64,000 nucleotides of DNA. It comes from Frankiales bacterium (GTDB lineage Bacteria > Actinomycetota > Actinomycetes > S36-B12 > CAIYMF01). This document shows positions 8,024 to 18,180 of the stretch, piece after piece. Made by a program: the position numbers and the translations under genes. Position 1 is the stretch's first letter, and each line of letters opens with the position of its first letter. Below the pieces are notes generated by a model. It was not told where the DNA came from, did not search any database, and saw only the letters and a program-made list of their open reading frames with translations. The DNA lies in NCBI GenBank assembly GCA_016125335.1, contig WGLY01000002.1:116072-180071 (forward strand). Reading direction: 5' to 3'.

Positions 8024-8977
8024 ATGAGCACCTCGGTCGGTCCCGGTGAGGGCGCGCCGTCGTCCGCGTCGGGCGCTGCCGCCATGTCGCCGCGGGCGTG
8101 GGCGCTGTTCGCCGCCATGGGCGTGATCTGGGGCATCCCCTACCTGTTCATCAAGATCGCCGTCGTCGAGCTCTCGCCGGTCACGATCGCGGGCCTGCGC
8201 ACGCTGCTGGGCGCCCTCGTGCTGCTGCCGCTGGCCGCGCGGGCCGGCGCCCTGCGTCCGGCGCTGCGCGCCTGGCCCTACGTCGTCGCGTTCGGCCTCA
8301 TGGAGATGGCCGTGCCCTGGGTGCTGCTCGGCCACGCCGAGCAGCGCGTGCCGAGCGGCTTCGCCGGGCTGATGCTCGCCGCCGTCCCCATCGTGGGCAC
8401 CGTCGTCGCGTGGCTGCTCGGCGAGCGGCACGCGCTCACGCCGGTCCGCCTCGCGGGCCTGGCGGTCGGCGTGCTCGGCGTCGCGGGTCTGGTGGGCCTC
8501 GACCTCGCGGGCGGCACCATCGACCTGCTGAGCGTGGTGGAGCTGCTCGCCGTCGCCACGCTCTACGCCGTGGCCCCCGCGATGGCCGCGCGCCGGCTGG
8601 CGCACGTGCCGTCGGTGGGCGTCATCGCGGGCTCGCTCGGCGTCGTGGCCGTGCTGTACCTGCCCTGGACCTTCCTCGGCCTGGCGCCCGGGCTGCCCTC
8701 GACCGAGGTGGTCGTCTCGGTGCTCGTGCTGGCGTTCGTGTGCACCGCGCTGGCGTTCGTGCTCTTCTTCGCGCTCATCGCCGAGGCCGGCCCGGTGCGC
8801 GCCACCGTCATCACCTTCGTCAACCCCGCGGTCGCCGTCGTCCTCGGCATCGTGGTGCTCAGCGAGCCGCTCACCGTGGGCACGCTCATCGGGTTCCCGC
8901 TGGTGCTGCTCGGCTCGTTCTGGGCCACCCGGGCGCCGTCGTCGCGGGTCGCGGCCGCGGAGCCCGCCGCCGCCTGA
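8024..8977 (+). CDS. EamA/DMT family transporter
   Basis: A 317-residue protein with ten predicted membrane helices in two EamA repeats (first repeat begins WALFAAMGVIWGIPYLFIKIAV; second begins near VVELLAVATLYAVAPAMAARRL). This is the drug/metabolite transporter fold, usually an exporter of amino acids or metabolites. The substrate cannot be told. The start is set by a leaderless promoter: TAGGCT at 8011-8016, seven bases before the ATG, and no ribosome site. The gene stands alone. Confidence 0.85.
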   Translation: MSTSVGPGEGAPSSASGAAAMSPRAWALFAAMGVIWGIPYLFIKIAVVELSPVTIAGLRTLLGALVLLPLAARAGALRPALRAWPYVVAFGLMEMAVPWVLLGHAEQRVPSGFAGLMLAAVPIVGTVVAWLLGERHALTPVRLAGLAVGVLGVAGLVGLDLAGGTIDLLSVVELLAVATLYAVAPAMAARRLAHVPSVGVIAGSLGVVAVLYLPWTFLGLAPGLPSTEVVVSVLVLAFVCTALAFVLFFALIAEAGPVRATVITFVNPAVAVVLGIVVLSEPLTVGTLIGFPLVLLGSFWATRAPSSRVAAAEPAAA

Positions 8978-9036
8978 CCGCCCGCCACGCCCAAACCTCG
9001 GCGTGCGCACCGGCGTCCCCGGTGCAGGATGCTCCG

Positions 9037-10683
<1,647 letters not shown>

Positions 10684-10750
10684 CGTCCGTGGGAGCACCG
10701 GGACGGCGCGGGGCCGCGGACGTCCGACCCACCCGACGAAGGAGACCACC

Positions 10751-10975
10751 GTGTGCCGCAGCATCAAGACCCTGCGTCCTCCGTACACCGAGGACGCGAC
10801 GCCGGACGACGCCCGCGCCGCGGCGCTCCAGTACGTGCGCAAGGTCGCCGGCATGCGCGCGCCGTCGAACGCCAACCGTGAGGCGTTCGACCGCGCGGTC
10901 GACGAGATCGCCCACGCCACCGAGCACCTGCTCGACTCGCTCGTCGTCCGGCCTTCGCCCGTGCGCGAGCGCTAG
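10751..10975 (+). CDS. DUF2277 domain-containing small protein
   Basis: A 74-residue protein beginning MCRSIKTLRPPYTEDATPDD, the hallmark of DUF2277, a small family of unknown function common in actinobacteria. The conserved Cys2 and the Arg/Asn-rich middle (RAPSNANREAFDRAV) are present. It starts at GTG behind AAGGAG. Its stop codon TAG forms part of the TAGCGT -10 box that drives the ABC ATPase gene just downstream. No function is assigned. Confidence 0.85.
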   Translation: MCRSIKTLRPPYTEDATPDDARAAALQYVRKVAGMRAPSNANREAFDRAVDEIAHATEHLLDSLVVRPSPVRER

Positions 10976-10985
10976 CGTCGAGGGC

Positions 10986-11711
10986 GTGACGACGCCGGCC
11001 CTCGCGGCCATCACGGTCACGGACCTGACGGTCCGGCGCGGCGGCGTCCTCGCCCTCGACGCGATCTCCTTCGAGGTGCCCTCGGGCGAGGTCACGGGGC
11101 TCCTCGGCCCCAGCGGCTGCGGCAAGACCACGCTGATGCGGTCGGTCGTCGGCGTGCAGGTGGTCGAGTCGGGCAGCGTCACCGTGCTCGGCGAGCCGGC
11201 CGGGTCGCGCGGCCTGCGCTCGCGCGTCGGCTACGTGACGCAGGCGCCGTCGGTGTACGCCGACCTCACCGTCGCGGGCAACCTGCGCTACTTCGCCACG
11301 ATCCTGGGAGCGCCCCGCTCGGAGGTCGACCGCGTGCTCGAGGCAGTCGACCTCACCCGCGAGGCCGACCGCCTGGTGGGCCGGCTCTCCGGCGGCCAGC
11401 GCAGCCGCGTGTCGCTGGCCACCGCGCTGCTCGACGGGCCTGAGGTGCTCGTCCTCGACGAGCCCACGGTGGGGCTCGACCCCGTGCTGCGCCGCGACCT
11501 GTGGGCGCTGTTCCACCGGCTCGCCGACTCCGGGGTCGCCCTGCTCGTGTCGAGCCACGTGATGGACGAGGCCTCGCGCTGCGACCGGCTGCTGCTCATG
11601 CGCGACGGCCGTCTCCTCGCCGACGGCACGCCCGAGGAGCTGCTGCGGCGCACCGGGGCCGACGACGTCGAGCACGCGTTCCTGCACCTCGTCGAGGGAG
11701 GGCCGACGTGA
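10986..11711 (+). CDS. ABC transporter ATP-binding protein (DrrA/NatA-like)
   Basis: A 241-residue ABC ATPase: Walker A GPSGCGKTT, signature LSGGQRSR, Walker B VLVLDEPTVGLD and the switch His in SSHVMDEA. It pairs with the permease encoded at once downstream (GTGA overlap) to make an ABC-2 type exporter of the DrrAB kind. Such pumps export drugs or lipids; the cargo is unknown. TAGCGT at 10973-10978 lies seven bases before the GTG, so a leaderless transcript begins at this gene although DUF2277 is only ten bases upstream. Confidence 0.9.
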   Translation: MTTPALAAITVTDLTVRRGGVLALDAISFEVPSGEVTGLLGPSGCGKTTLMRSVVGVQVVESGSVTVLGEPAGSRGLRSRVGYVTQAPSVYADLTVAGNLRYFATILGAPRSEVDRVLEAVDLTREADRLVGRLSGGQRSRVSLATALLDGPEVLVLDEPTVGLDPVLRRDLWALFHRLADSGVALLVSSHVMDEASRCDRLLLMRDGRLLADGTPEELLRRTGADDVEHAFLHLVEGGPT

Positions 11712-12439
11712 CCGCGACGCGCACGCTGGCCACGGCCCGACGGGTGCTCGACCAGCTGCGCCACGACCCGCGCACGATCGGGCTCATCCTCGTCGTCCCC
11801 ACGCTGCTCATGGCCCTGCTGGCCTGGATCCTCGACGACGCGGACTTCGAGAAGTACGGACCCCCGCTGCTCGGCATCTTCCCGATGCTCGTGATGTTCC
11901 TCGTCACGTCCGTCGCCACCCTGCGCGAGCGCACCAGCGGCACGCTGGAGCGCCTGCTCTCGATGCCCACGGGCAAGGGCGACTTCGTCTTCGGCTACGC
12001 GCTCGCGTTCTCGCTGCTGGCCGTGGTGCAGGCGCTCGTCGTCGCCGGCGTCTCGTTCTGGTGGCTCGGCCTGCACGTCGCGGGCAGCACGTGGCTGGTG
12101 GTGCTGCTCGCCGTCGTCGACGGGCTCACCGGGACGGCGCTCGGCCTGTTCGTGAGCGCCTTCGCGCAGACCGAGTTCCAGGCCGTGCAGTTCATGCCCG
12201 TCGCCCTGCTCCCCCAGCTGCTGCTGTGCGGGCTCATCGTGCCGACCGACCAGCTGCCCCCGGTGCTCGAGTGGCTGTCGTGGCTGCTGCCGCTGACGTA
12301 CACCTTCGACGCGCTGCAGCGCGTCGCGGTGGACCCGACGCCGGACGCGCGCTTCTGGGTCGACCTCGCCGTGGTGTCCGCCATGGCCGTGCTTCTGCTC
12401 GCGGCGGGCGCCGCCACGCTGCGCCGGCGCACGCCCTGA
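11708..12439 (+). CDS. ABC-2 type transporter permease
   Basis: A 243-residue membrane protein with six predicted helices. It contains the ABC-2 signature region RERTSGTLERLLSMPTGKGDFVFGYALAF and, near the C terminus, LPPVLEWLSWLLPLTYTFDALQRV, which is typical of DrrB-like permeases. It overlaps the ATPase gene by four bases and would form the membrane channel of that exporter. It converges on the GNAT gene 28 bases downstream. Confidence 0.9.
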   Translation: MTATRTLATARRVLDQLRHDPRTIGLILVVPTLLMALLAWILDDADFEKYGPPLLGIFPMLVMFLVTSVATLRERTSGTLERLLSMPTGKGDFVFGYALAFSLLAVVQALVVAGVSFWWLGLHVAGSTWLVVLLAVVDGLTGTALGLFVSAFAQTEFQAVQFMPVALLPQLLLCGLIVPTDQLPPVLEWLSWLLPLTYTFDALQRVAVDPTPDARFWVDLAVVSAMAVLLLAAGAATLRRRTP

Positions 12440-12467
12440 CGCACCCAGGGCGGTCGGCTCGGACGCG

Positions 12468-12974
12468 TCACCCGCCGACGGGCAGGGTCCACCGCAGCAT
12501 CGGGCCGGACTCGGTCTGCTCGGGCACCTCGTCGCGCACGAAGCCCACGTGCTCGAGCACGCGCTGCGACGCGACGTTGTCCGGGTCCGTGAGCGCCAGC
12601 ACCACGCGCACCCCGTGCTCCGCGGCGTGGGCGCACACGGCCCGCAGCGCCTCGGTCGCCAGGCCCCGTCCCCGCACCGACTCGGCGAGGCCGTAGCCGA
12701 CCTCCGCCTCGCCGTCGGCCGTGGGCGCGGACAGGAACCCGATGCCTCCGACGGCGTCCCCGCCCTCGCGCAGCCGCACCTGGAACACCCCGAGGGGTCC
12801 GGACGGGTCGCGGTGCTCGCCGGCCTCGAGGACGACGCCGGCCACGAGGACGTCGCCCTCCGTGGGGTAGTCGTCGGCCCAGGCACGGCCGTCGCGGTCG
12901 CCGCTGCGCACAGCCGCGGCCTCGTCGTCGGAGAGCGTCTCGAGCAGCAGGCGCGGGGTGCGCAGCAACGTCAC
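12468..12974 (-). CDS. GNAT family N-acetyltransferase (RimJ/RimL-like)
   Basis: A 168-residue GNAT enzyme: TPRLLLETLSDDEAAAV at the N terminus, the acetyl-CoA loop VRGRGLATEAL (Q/RxxGxG/A) and VALTDPDNVASQRVLEHVGF before the last strand. This is the Acetyltransf_3 type that modifies protein N termini or small amines. The substrate is unknown. The GTG overlaps the stop of the NUDIX-like gene (GTGA), so both are made from one mRNA. Confidence 0.85.
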   Translation of the reverse strand: MTLLRTPRLLLETLSDDEAAAVRSGDRDGRAWADDYPTEGDVLVAGVVLEAGEHRDPSGPLGVFQVRLREGGDAVGGIGFLSAPTADGEAEVGYGLAESVRGRGLATEALRAVCAHAAEHGVRVVLALTDPDNVASQRVLEHVGFVRDEVPEQTESGPMLRWTLPVGG

Positions 12975-13507
12975 GGCAGGGCCCCGACCGAGGCCAGGGC
13001 GAGGCGCACCAGGCGGTCCTGGCCGCCGGTCATCTCCAGGGCCACGGCGTCGCTGGCGGCCTCGTCGGGCGTCATCCACTGCAGGTCGAGCGCGTCGGTG
13101 GACGGCGTGCAGTCGCCCGCCACCGGGACGACGAAGGCCAGCGACACGGCGTGCTGGCGCGGGTCGTGGAAGCCGGACACCTCGGGGTCGGGGAAGTACT
13201 CGACGACGGTGAACGGCGAGGGCGACGCCGGGATGCGCGGCAGCGCCATCGGGCCGAGGTCCTTCTCGAGGTGGCGCAGCAGCGCGTCGCGCACCCGCTC
13301 GCCGTAGAGGACGCGGCCCGAGACCGGGGCCCGGCTGATGCTCCCGTCCGGCATCGCCCGCAGCAGCAGGCCGACGGCGGTCACCCGGCCGCGGTCGTCG
13401 ACGCGCACCGGGACGGCGTCGACGTAGACGATCGGCAGCCGCTCGCGGGACTGCTCGAGCTCCTCGCGCGAGAGCCAGCCTGGGCGCGCGTCGGTCATCT
13501 CGCTCAC
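12971..13507 (-). CDS. DUF4916 / NUDIX-like protein with degenerate Nudix box
   Basis: A 178-residue protein beginning PGWLSREELEQSRERLPIVYVDAVPVRVDD, typical of DUF4916 in actinobacteria. The Nudix box region GRVLYGERVRDALLRHLEK keeps the first Gly and Glu, but the REUXEE core reads RHLEKD, so most metal-binding glutamates are missing. It may bind a nucleotide without canonical Nudix hydrolysis. The GTG at 13507 follows a TAGCGT -10 box (13515-13520) by seven bases, a leaderless arrangement; an ATG three codons in is the alternative. It is coupled to the GNAT gene. Confidence 0.78.
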   Translation of the reverse strand: MSEMTDARPGWLSREELEQSRERLPIVYVDAVPVRVDDRGRVTAVGLLLRAMPDGSISRAPVSGRVLYGERVRDALLRHLEKDLGPMALPRIPASPSPFTVVEYFPDPEVSGFHDPRQHAVSLAFVVPVAGDCTPSTDALDLQWMTPDEAASDAVALEMTGGQDRLVRLALASVGALP

Positions 13508-13692
13508 GGCGCACACGCTACGGGGTCGGCCGGGACGGACGCCCCGGACCCGCCGCGGGTGCCTCAGGCTCTCGACGGCGGTCGCACACCGCGGACCTCG
13601 GCGCCGGCGGGCCACGGTCCGAGCGGGGGCGCGACGCGCCGCGGCGCACCCGGGTGGCCGGCCGGCGGCGGCCATGGCGCAGGATGCTGCCC

Positions 13693-14091
13693 ATGCGTCT
13701 CACCCTCCGCGCCGACGGCGCCGCCGACCTCGAGCTGGTCTGGCGGCGCTACTCGCAGCCGGAGCTGTGGTCCACCTGGGCGCCGCAGATCCGCCGGGTG
13801 GAGTGCTCGACCGACCGGCTCGAGGTCGGCTCGACCGGCACGGTCTTCGGCGTGGTCCCCAACCTCGGCGCCCGGTTCGAGGTGGTGGAGCTGGTCGAGG
13901 AGCAGCACCGCTGGGCCTGGGACGTCGTGGCCGGCCCGGTGCGGATGCACCTCGACCACCGCAGCGAGTCCCGCCTGGGCGGCGGCACGAGCACCACCCT
14001 CGTGGCCGACGGCCCGGCCGCCGCGGTGCTCACCTACGCGCCGATCGCGCGTCTGTCGCTGGAGAGCCTGGTGCGCCCACCCAAGGGCTGA
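13693..14091 (+). CDS. SRPBCC family protein (polyketide cyclase-like)
   Basis: A 132-residue START/SRPBCC-fold protein: LELVWRRYSQPELWSTWAPQIRRVE at the N terminus is the common W-x-x-W entry, followed by alternating beta-strands and a C-terminal helix. Such proteins bind hydrophobic ligands in a deep cavity; the ligand here is unknown. A CAGGAT -10 box at 13680-13685 lies seven bases before the ATG and supports a leaderless start, so upstream in-frame ATGs are not used. Confidence 0.75.
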   Translation: MRLTLRADGAADLELVWRRYSQPELWSTWAPQIRRVECSTDRLEVGSTGTVFGVVPNLGARFEVVELVEEQHRWAWDVVAGPVRMHLDHRSESRLGGGTSTTLVADGPAAAVLTYAPIARLSLESLVRPPKG

Positions 14092-14190
14092 GCCCCGGCC
14101 GCGGCGCCCCGGCGGGTGCGCCGGCGGCGTCCGCCCGGACGCCGGCGAACCGGGTCGACCGGTGTCGGAGGCGGCTGCGAGCATCGCCGG

Positions 14191-15405
14191 GTGACGCGCC
14201 GCCCGCCGCTGCCTCGCGAGTTCCACGTCGTGCTCATCGGCACGCTGGTCAACCGCGCCGGCACGTTCGTCGCGCCCTTCCTCATCCTCTACCTCACCAC
14301 CCAGCGCGGCTTCAGCGCCTCGGGCGCGGGCGTCGTCCTGGTCGGCTACGGCGTGGGCGCCCTGGCCTCGCAGGTCGTCGGGGGCTGGCTCACCGACCGC
14401 GTCGGCCGCCGCACCACCCTGGCGCTCGCGCTGCTGTCCTCGGCGGCCAGCCTGATCGCGCTCGGCGCCGCCCGCGGTGCCGTCGGCATCACCGTGGCGG
14501 CCGCCGTGGTCGGCCTCTTCGGCGACATGTACCGGCCGGCGTCGCAGGCCCTCGTCGCCGACGTCGTCGACCCCGAGCAGCGGCCCTACGCGTTCGGGCT
14601 CATCTTCTGGGTGGTCAACCTCGGGTTCTCCGTGGCCGCGGTCACGGCCGGCTTCCTCGCCGAGCGCGGCTACTGGCTCCTGTTCGCCCTCGACGCCGCC
14701 ACCTGCGCCGCCTACGCCGTGGTGGTCCTCGTCGGCATCCGGCGCGACCCGCCGCGGCCGGTGCACGACCCTGACGACGGCGAGCCGCCCGGCTTCCGCA
14801 CCGCCCTGCGCGACCGCGCCTTCCTGGTGCTGCTCGGCTGCTGGGTTCTGCAGGCCACGGCGTACTTCCAGGTCGGGCTCACGCTGCCGCTGTCGGTCAC
14901 CGACGCGGGGCTCTCGACGTCGGCCTACGGCATCGTCGCGGCGACCAACGGGGTCGTCATCGTGCTGCTCCAGCCCGTCGCCGTGCGCTGGGTCAGCCGG
15001 CTGGACCCCTCGCGCACCATCGCGGTGTCGCTCGCGATCGCAGGCTTCGGCTTCTGGCTCACCACCTTCGCCCGCACGCTCCCCCAGTTCGTGGCGGTCA
15101 CGGTGGTCTGGACCCTCGGCGAGATCGGCATCTCCGGCCACGCGAGCGCGATCGTGTCCGACCTCGCCGACCCTGCCGCGCGGGGCCGCTACATGGGCCT
15201 GTTCGGCCTCTCGTTCGGCATCGCCGACCTCATCGCGCCCCTGGTGGGCCCGAGCACCTACGAGCGGTTCGGGCAGTTCTGGCTGTGGACCGGGTGCCTC
15301 GTGCTGTTCCTGCTCGCGGCGGCCGGCAACCTGGCGATCCGCTCGACGGTGCTGCTCCGGCGCTCCGCGCACCTCGCGGCGCCCACCGTGGCGGCGCCGG
15401 CGTAG
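14191..15405 (+). CDS. MFS transporter
   Basis: A 404-residue protein with twelve predicted helices. GYGVGALASQVVGGWLTDRVGRRTT contains the MFS motif A between helices 2 and 3, and the second half repeats the fold. It is probably a drug or metabolite exporter of the DHA1 type; the substrate is not known. It starts at GTG behind a weak ribosome site. It converges with the thioesterase gene, with one base between the two stop codons. Confidence 0.85.
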   Translation: MTRRPPLPREFHVVLIGTLVNRAGTFVAPFLILYLTTQRGFSASGAGVVLVGYGVGALASQVVGGWLTDRVGRRTTLALALLSSAASLIALGAARGAVGITVAAAVVGLFGDMYRPASQALVADVVDPEQRPYAFGLIFWVVNLGFSVAAVTAGFLAERGYWLLFALDAATCAAYAVVVLVGIRRDPPRPVHDPDDGEPPGFRTALRDRAFLVLLGCWVLQATAYFQVGLTLPLSVTDAGLSTSAYGIVAATNGVVIVLLQPVAVRWVSRLDPSRTIAVSLAIAGFGFWLTTFARTLPQFVAVTVVWTLGEIGISGHASAIVSDLADPAARGRYMGLFGLSFGIADLIAPLVGPSTYERFGQFWLWTGCLVLFLLAAAGNLAIRSTVLLRRSAHLAAPTVAAPA

Positions 15406-15406
15406 C

Positions 15407-15871
15407 TCACCGGTTGTTCGGCCGCAGCGTCCACAGGACCGTCATGGCGCCGGTCACGAGCCGCTCGTCGCCCTCGCCGGTGGACAGCTCGACGTCGACG
15501 CTGAACTCCGGGCGCTCGCCGCGGTCGAGCGCGGCCATCGCCTCGGCGACCGAGCCGCGCAGCGTCGCCGTCGCGGTGACCGGCCCCATCGCCACCTTGA
15601 GGTAGCGGATCGTGGCCTCGACGGCCAGCGGCGTGACCTCGGCGAGCAGGGGGCCGAAGTGCGCGATCACGAGCGCCCCGGAGGCCGACTCGCCCACCGT
15701 GAACATCGCGCCCGCGTGCGGGCCGCCGATGTGGTTGCGGAACGGCTCCTGGTCCGGAAGTCGCAGCACCGCGGTGTCGCCCTCGAGGGAGAGGAACTCC
15801 AGGCCGAGGGTGGACACCAGGGGCACGGCGGCGCGCAGCCCGGCGGCGACGTCGGCGAGGGCGGTGGTCAT
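15407..15871 (-). CDS. Hotdog-fold thioesterase-like protein (DUF4442/YiiD_C)
   Basis: A 154-residue hotdog protein: FRNHIGGPHAGAMFTVGESASGALVI carries the usual N-H-x-x-x-H/G-A entry helix, and the central strands (PLAVEATIRYLKVAMGPVTATATL) follow the fold. It may act on acyl-CoA or acyl-ACP; the exact substrate is unknown. Its -10 box (minus TAGGCT, 15880-15885) overlaps the -10 box of the divergent HAD gene, and only 24 bases separate the start codons. It is probably leaderless. Confidence 0.8.
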   Translation of the reverse strand: MTTALADVAAGLRAAVPLVSTLGLEFLSLEGDTAVLRLPDQEPFRNHIGGPHAGAMFTVGESASGALVIAHFGPLLAEVTPLAVEATIRYLKVAMGPVTATATLRGSVAEAMAALDRGERPEFSVDVELSTGEGDERLVTGAMTVLWTLRPNNR

Positions 15872-15879
15872 GGCCGCAG

Positions 15880-15889
15880 AGCCTACGCT
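15880..15889. promoter_or_regulatory. Overlapping divergent -10 boxes
   Basis: The ten bases AGCCTACGCT contain TACGCT for the plus-strand HAD gene (six bases before its GTG) and, on the other strand, TAGGCT for the thioesterase gene (eight bases before its ATG). Two RNA polymerases cannot sit on both at once. Confidence 0.65.
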
Positions 15890-15895
15890 GGCGCG

Positions 15896-16489
15896 GTGAC
15901 CGGTGACCTGAGCGCGACGCCGCCCCCGGGGCCCGCTGCACGCGCGGACGGCTCGGTGTCCGCCGCCGCCAGGGCCGCCCTCGCGGAGCCGGCGGACGGC
16001 TCCACCGTGGCGGTCCTCGACGTCGACGGCGTGCTGGCCGACGTGCGCCACCGCTTGCACCACGTCGAGCGGACGCCCAAGGACTGGGGCGCGTTCTTCG
16101 CCGCCATGGACGCCGACGGCCCGCTGGAGGTGGGCATCGAGCTCGCCCGCCTGCTCGACGAGGCGGGCCACGGCATCGTCTACCTCACCGGACGCCAGGA
16201 GGCCCACCGCGGCCTCACCGAGCGGTGGATGCGCGAGCAGGGGCTGCCCGAGGGCCGGCTCGTCATGCGCCCGTCGTCGGACCGGCGCCCAGCCCGGCAG
16301 TTCAAGCCCTCGGCGCTGCGGCGCATCGCCGCCTCGGCACGGGTCGTGGTGGTGGTCGACGACGACGACGCCGTGGTGCGGGTGCTGGCCCAGGAGGGCT
16401 GGCCGGTGGTGCACGCGACGTGGATGCACGCCGGCCGGTCCGAGCAGCAGACCCTCTTCGACGCCCAGGAGGCCGAGGGGCTCACCTGA
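15896..16489 (+). CDS. HAD-superfamily phosphatase domain protein (polynucleotide kinase 3'-phosphatase-like)
   Basis: A 197-residue protein. Motif I is DVDGVLAD, motif II is YLTGR, and an Asp cluster (VVVDDDDAVV) forms motif III/IV, as in the small phosphatase domains near the PNKP/acid phosphatase group. Residues 1-45 are Pro/Ala-rich and probably disordered. It hydrolyses a phosphate ester; the substrate is unknown. Leaderless GTG start six bases after TACGCT. Confidence 0.78.
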   Translation: MTGDLSATPPPGPAARADGSVSAAARAALAEPADGSTVAVLDVDGVLADVRHRLHHVERTPKDWGAFFAAMDADGPLEVGIELARLLDEAGHGIVYLTGRQEAHRGLTERWMREQGLPEGRLVMRPSSDRRPARQFKPSALRRIAASARVVVVVDDDDAVVRVLAQEGWPVVHATWMHAGRSEQQTLFDAQEAEGLT

Positions 16490-16501
16490 GGCGCGGGCGG
16501 G

Positions 16502-18058
16502 TCAGGCCGAGGGCCGGTCGGAGTTGAGGGTGGCCTCGCGCCGGTCGATCTCGTGCAGCAGGTCGCGCATCACCGGGTCCGGCAGGCGACCGGAGTCCCG
16601 CATGTCGTGCAGCTCGGCCCGCTCGGCATCGAGCATCTCGCGCCGCCAGTCCAGGTAGACCTCGGTCATGCGGTGCGACCGCGTCGCGATGTGCCGGCGG
16701 ACCATGACCGCCCCGCGAAGACCGGACACCAGCCGCTCGGGCACCTCCTCGCCGTCGGCGCGGGCGGCGTCGACGAGCTCGTCGAGGCGCGCCAGCCCGG
16801 CCTCGGCGGCACGGTCGCGCGCCTCGGCCACGACCTCGGCGTCGTCCTCCTCCTCGAACCCGAGCCGGCGCACCAGCGGACCGAGCGTGAGCGAGAGCAG
16901 CAACGTCACGACGATGACCCCGAACGTGACGGCGAGGATCGCCGACCGACCGGGGAACGCGGTGCCGTCGTCGAGCACCACCGGGACCGAGAAGGCGGCC
17001 AGCGCGGAGATCGGCCCGCGGGTGCCGGCCCACACGATGACGACCGACGTGCGCCACCCGACCCGCTGCGCGCGCGGCGTGATCATGCGCACGCCGAGGA
17101 TGAACAGCGCCCGGGTCACCAGCAGGATGACGACGACCACCAGCGTGGAGGCGATGAACCCGACCCAGGTGAGCTGGGTCATGGACTCCACCGTGGACAG
17201 CAGCTCGAGGCCGACGAAGAGGAACGCGACGGACTCGAGGAGGAACGCGAACTCGCCCCAGAGCACGCTCGAGGTCAGCCGCACCTCGGCCTGCGCGCGG
17301 GTGCTGCCGGCGTGCGAGATCCACACGCCGGCCACGACGACGCCGAGCAACCCGGATCCGCCGAACCGCTCCGCGCCGAGGTACACCGCGAACGGGGTCA
17401 CGAGGATGGCCGCGTTGCCGACGACCTGGTCGTCGACCCGGCTCAGCAGGAAGGACACGAGCGCGCCGACCAGCGCGCCGAGGCCGGCGCCCACGACCAC
17501 CGAGAGCGTGAGCGTCCAGGCCACCTGCCCCACCGTGACGCTGCCCGCCGCCACCGCCGCGAGCGCGACGCGCAGCAGCGTGAGCGCCGTGCCGTCGTTG
17601 ACCAGGCTCTCGCCCTCGATGATCGTCAGCACCCGGCGCGGCAGCCCCGCCTTGCGGCCCACCGTGCTCGCCGCCACCGCGTCGGTGGGGGCGAGGACGG
17701 CCCCGAGCACGCAGGCGACCGCCAGCGGCACGCGCCCGTCGATGGTCGAGATCGCGCCGCCGATCACCAGTGTGGTCACGACCACGAGCCCGACGGCGAG
17801 GACCAGGATCGGGCGCGACGCCGACCTCAGGTCGAGGTAGGAGGTCTCCAGCGCGAGCGCGAACACCAGGGGTGCGAGCAGGAACACCAGCACCTGCTCG
17901 GGGTCCGGCACCTGGCCGACGAGGCCGGGCACGAACGAGAGGGCGAGCCCGACGACGAGCAGCGGGAGGGCGGGCGAGATGCCGCGCCAGCGGCAGACCC
18001 CGGCCGTCGCCACCGCTGCTGCGCCGAGGAGCACCAGCGCGAGTCCCTGGTCCGTCAC
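16502..18058 (-). CDS. CPA1-type sodium/proton antiporter
   Basis: A 518-residue protein. Residues 1-400 contain about twelve helices with the CPA1 signature LAPTDAVAASTVGRKAGLP (the Asp pair that carries the ion) and EGESLVNDGTALTLLR. A cytoplasmic tail of about 110 residues is charged and helical. It would exchange Na+ or K+ for protons and help in pH and salt balance. The GTG start follows a TAGGGT -10 box (18066-18071 on the minus strand) by seven bases, a leaderless start; longer in-frame upstream starts are not needed. Confidence 0.88.
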   Translation of the reverse strand: MTDQGLALVLLGAAAVATAGVCRWRGISPALPLLVVGLALSFVPGLVGQVPDPEQVLVFLLAPLVFALALETSYLDLRSASRPILVLAVGLVVVTTLVIGGAISTIDGRVPLAVACVLGAVLAPTDAVAASTVGRKAGLPRRVLTIIEGESLVNDGTALTLLRVALAAVAAGSVTVGQVAWTLTLSVVVGAGLGALVGALVSFLLSRVDDQVVGNAAILVTPFAVYLGAERFGGSGLLGVVVAGVWISHAGSTRAQAEVRLTSSVLWGEFAFLLESVAFLFVGLELLSTVESMTQLTWVGFIASTLVVVVILLVTRALFILGVRMITPRAQRVGWRTSVVIVWAGTRGPISALAAFSVPVVLDDGTAFPGRSAILAVTFGVIVVTLLLSLTLGPLVRRLGFEEEDDAEVVAEARDRAAEAGLARLDELVDAARADGEEVPERLVSGLRGAVMVRRHIATRSHRMTEVYLDWRREMLDAERAELHDMRDSGRLPDPVMRDLLHEIDRREATLNSDRPSA

Positions 18059-18180
18059 GCCCCCAACCCTAGGGGCCGGGGCCCGTCCCGCCCGGGCACG
18101 AACCGGCCACGGTGGGGGCCCCGGGCATGACTCCAGGAGGCGGGAGGGGTACACACGTGCTGACACGCGGAGGTGGTGCG

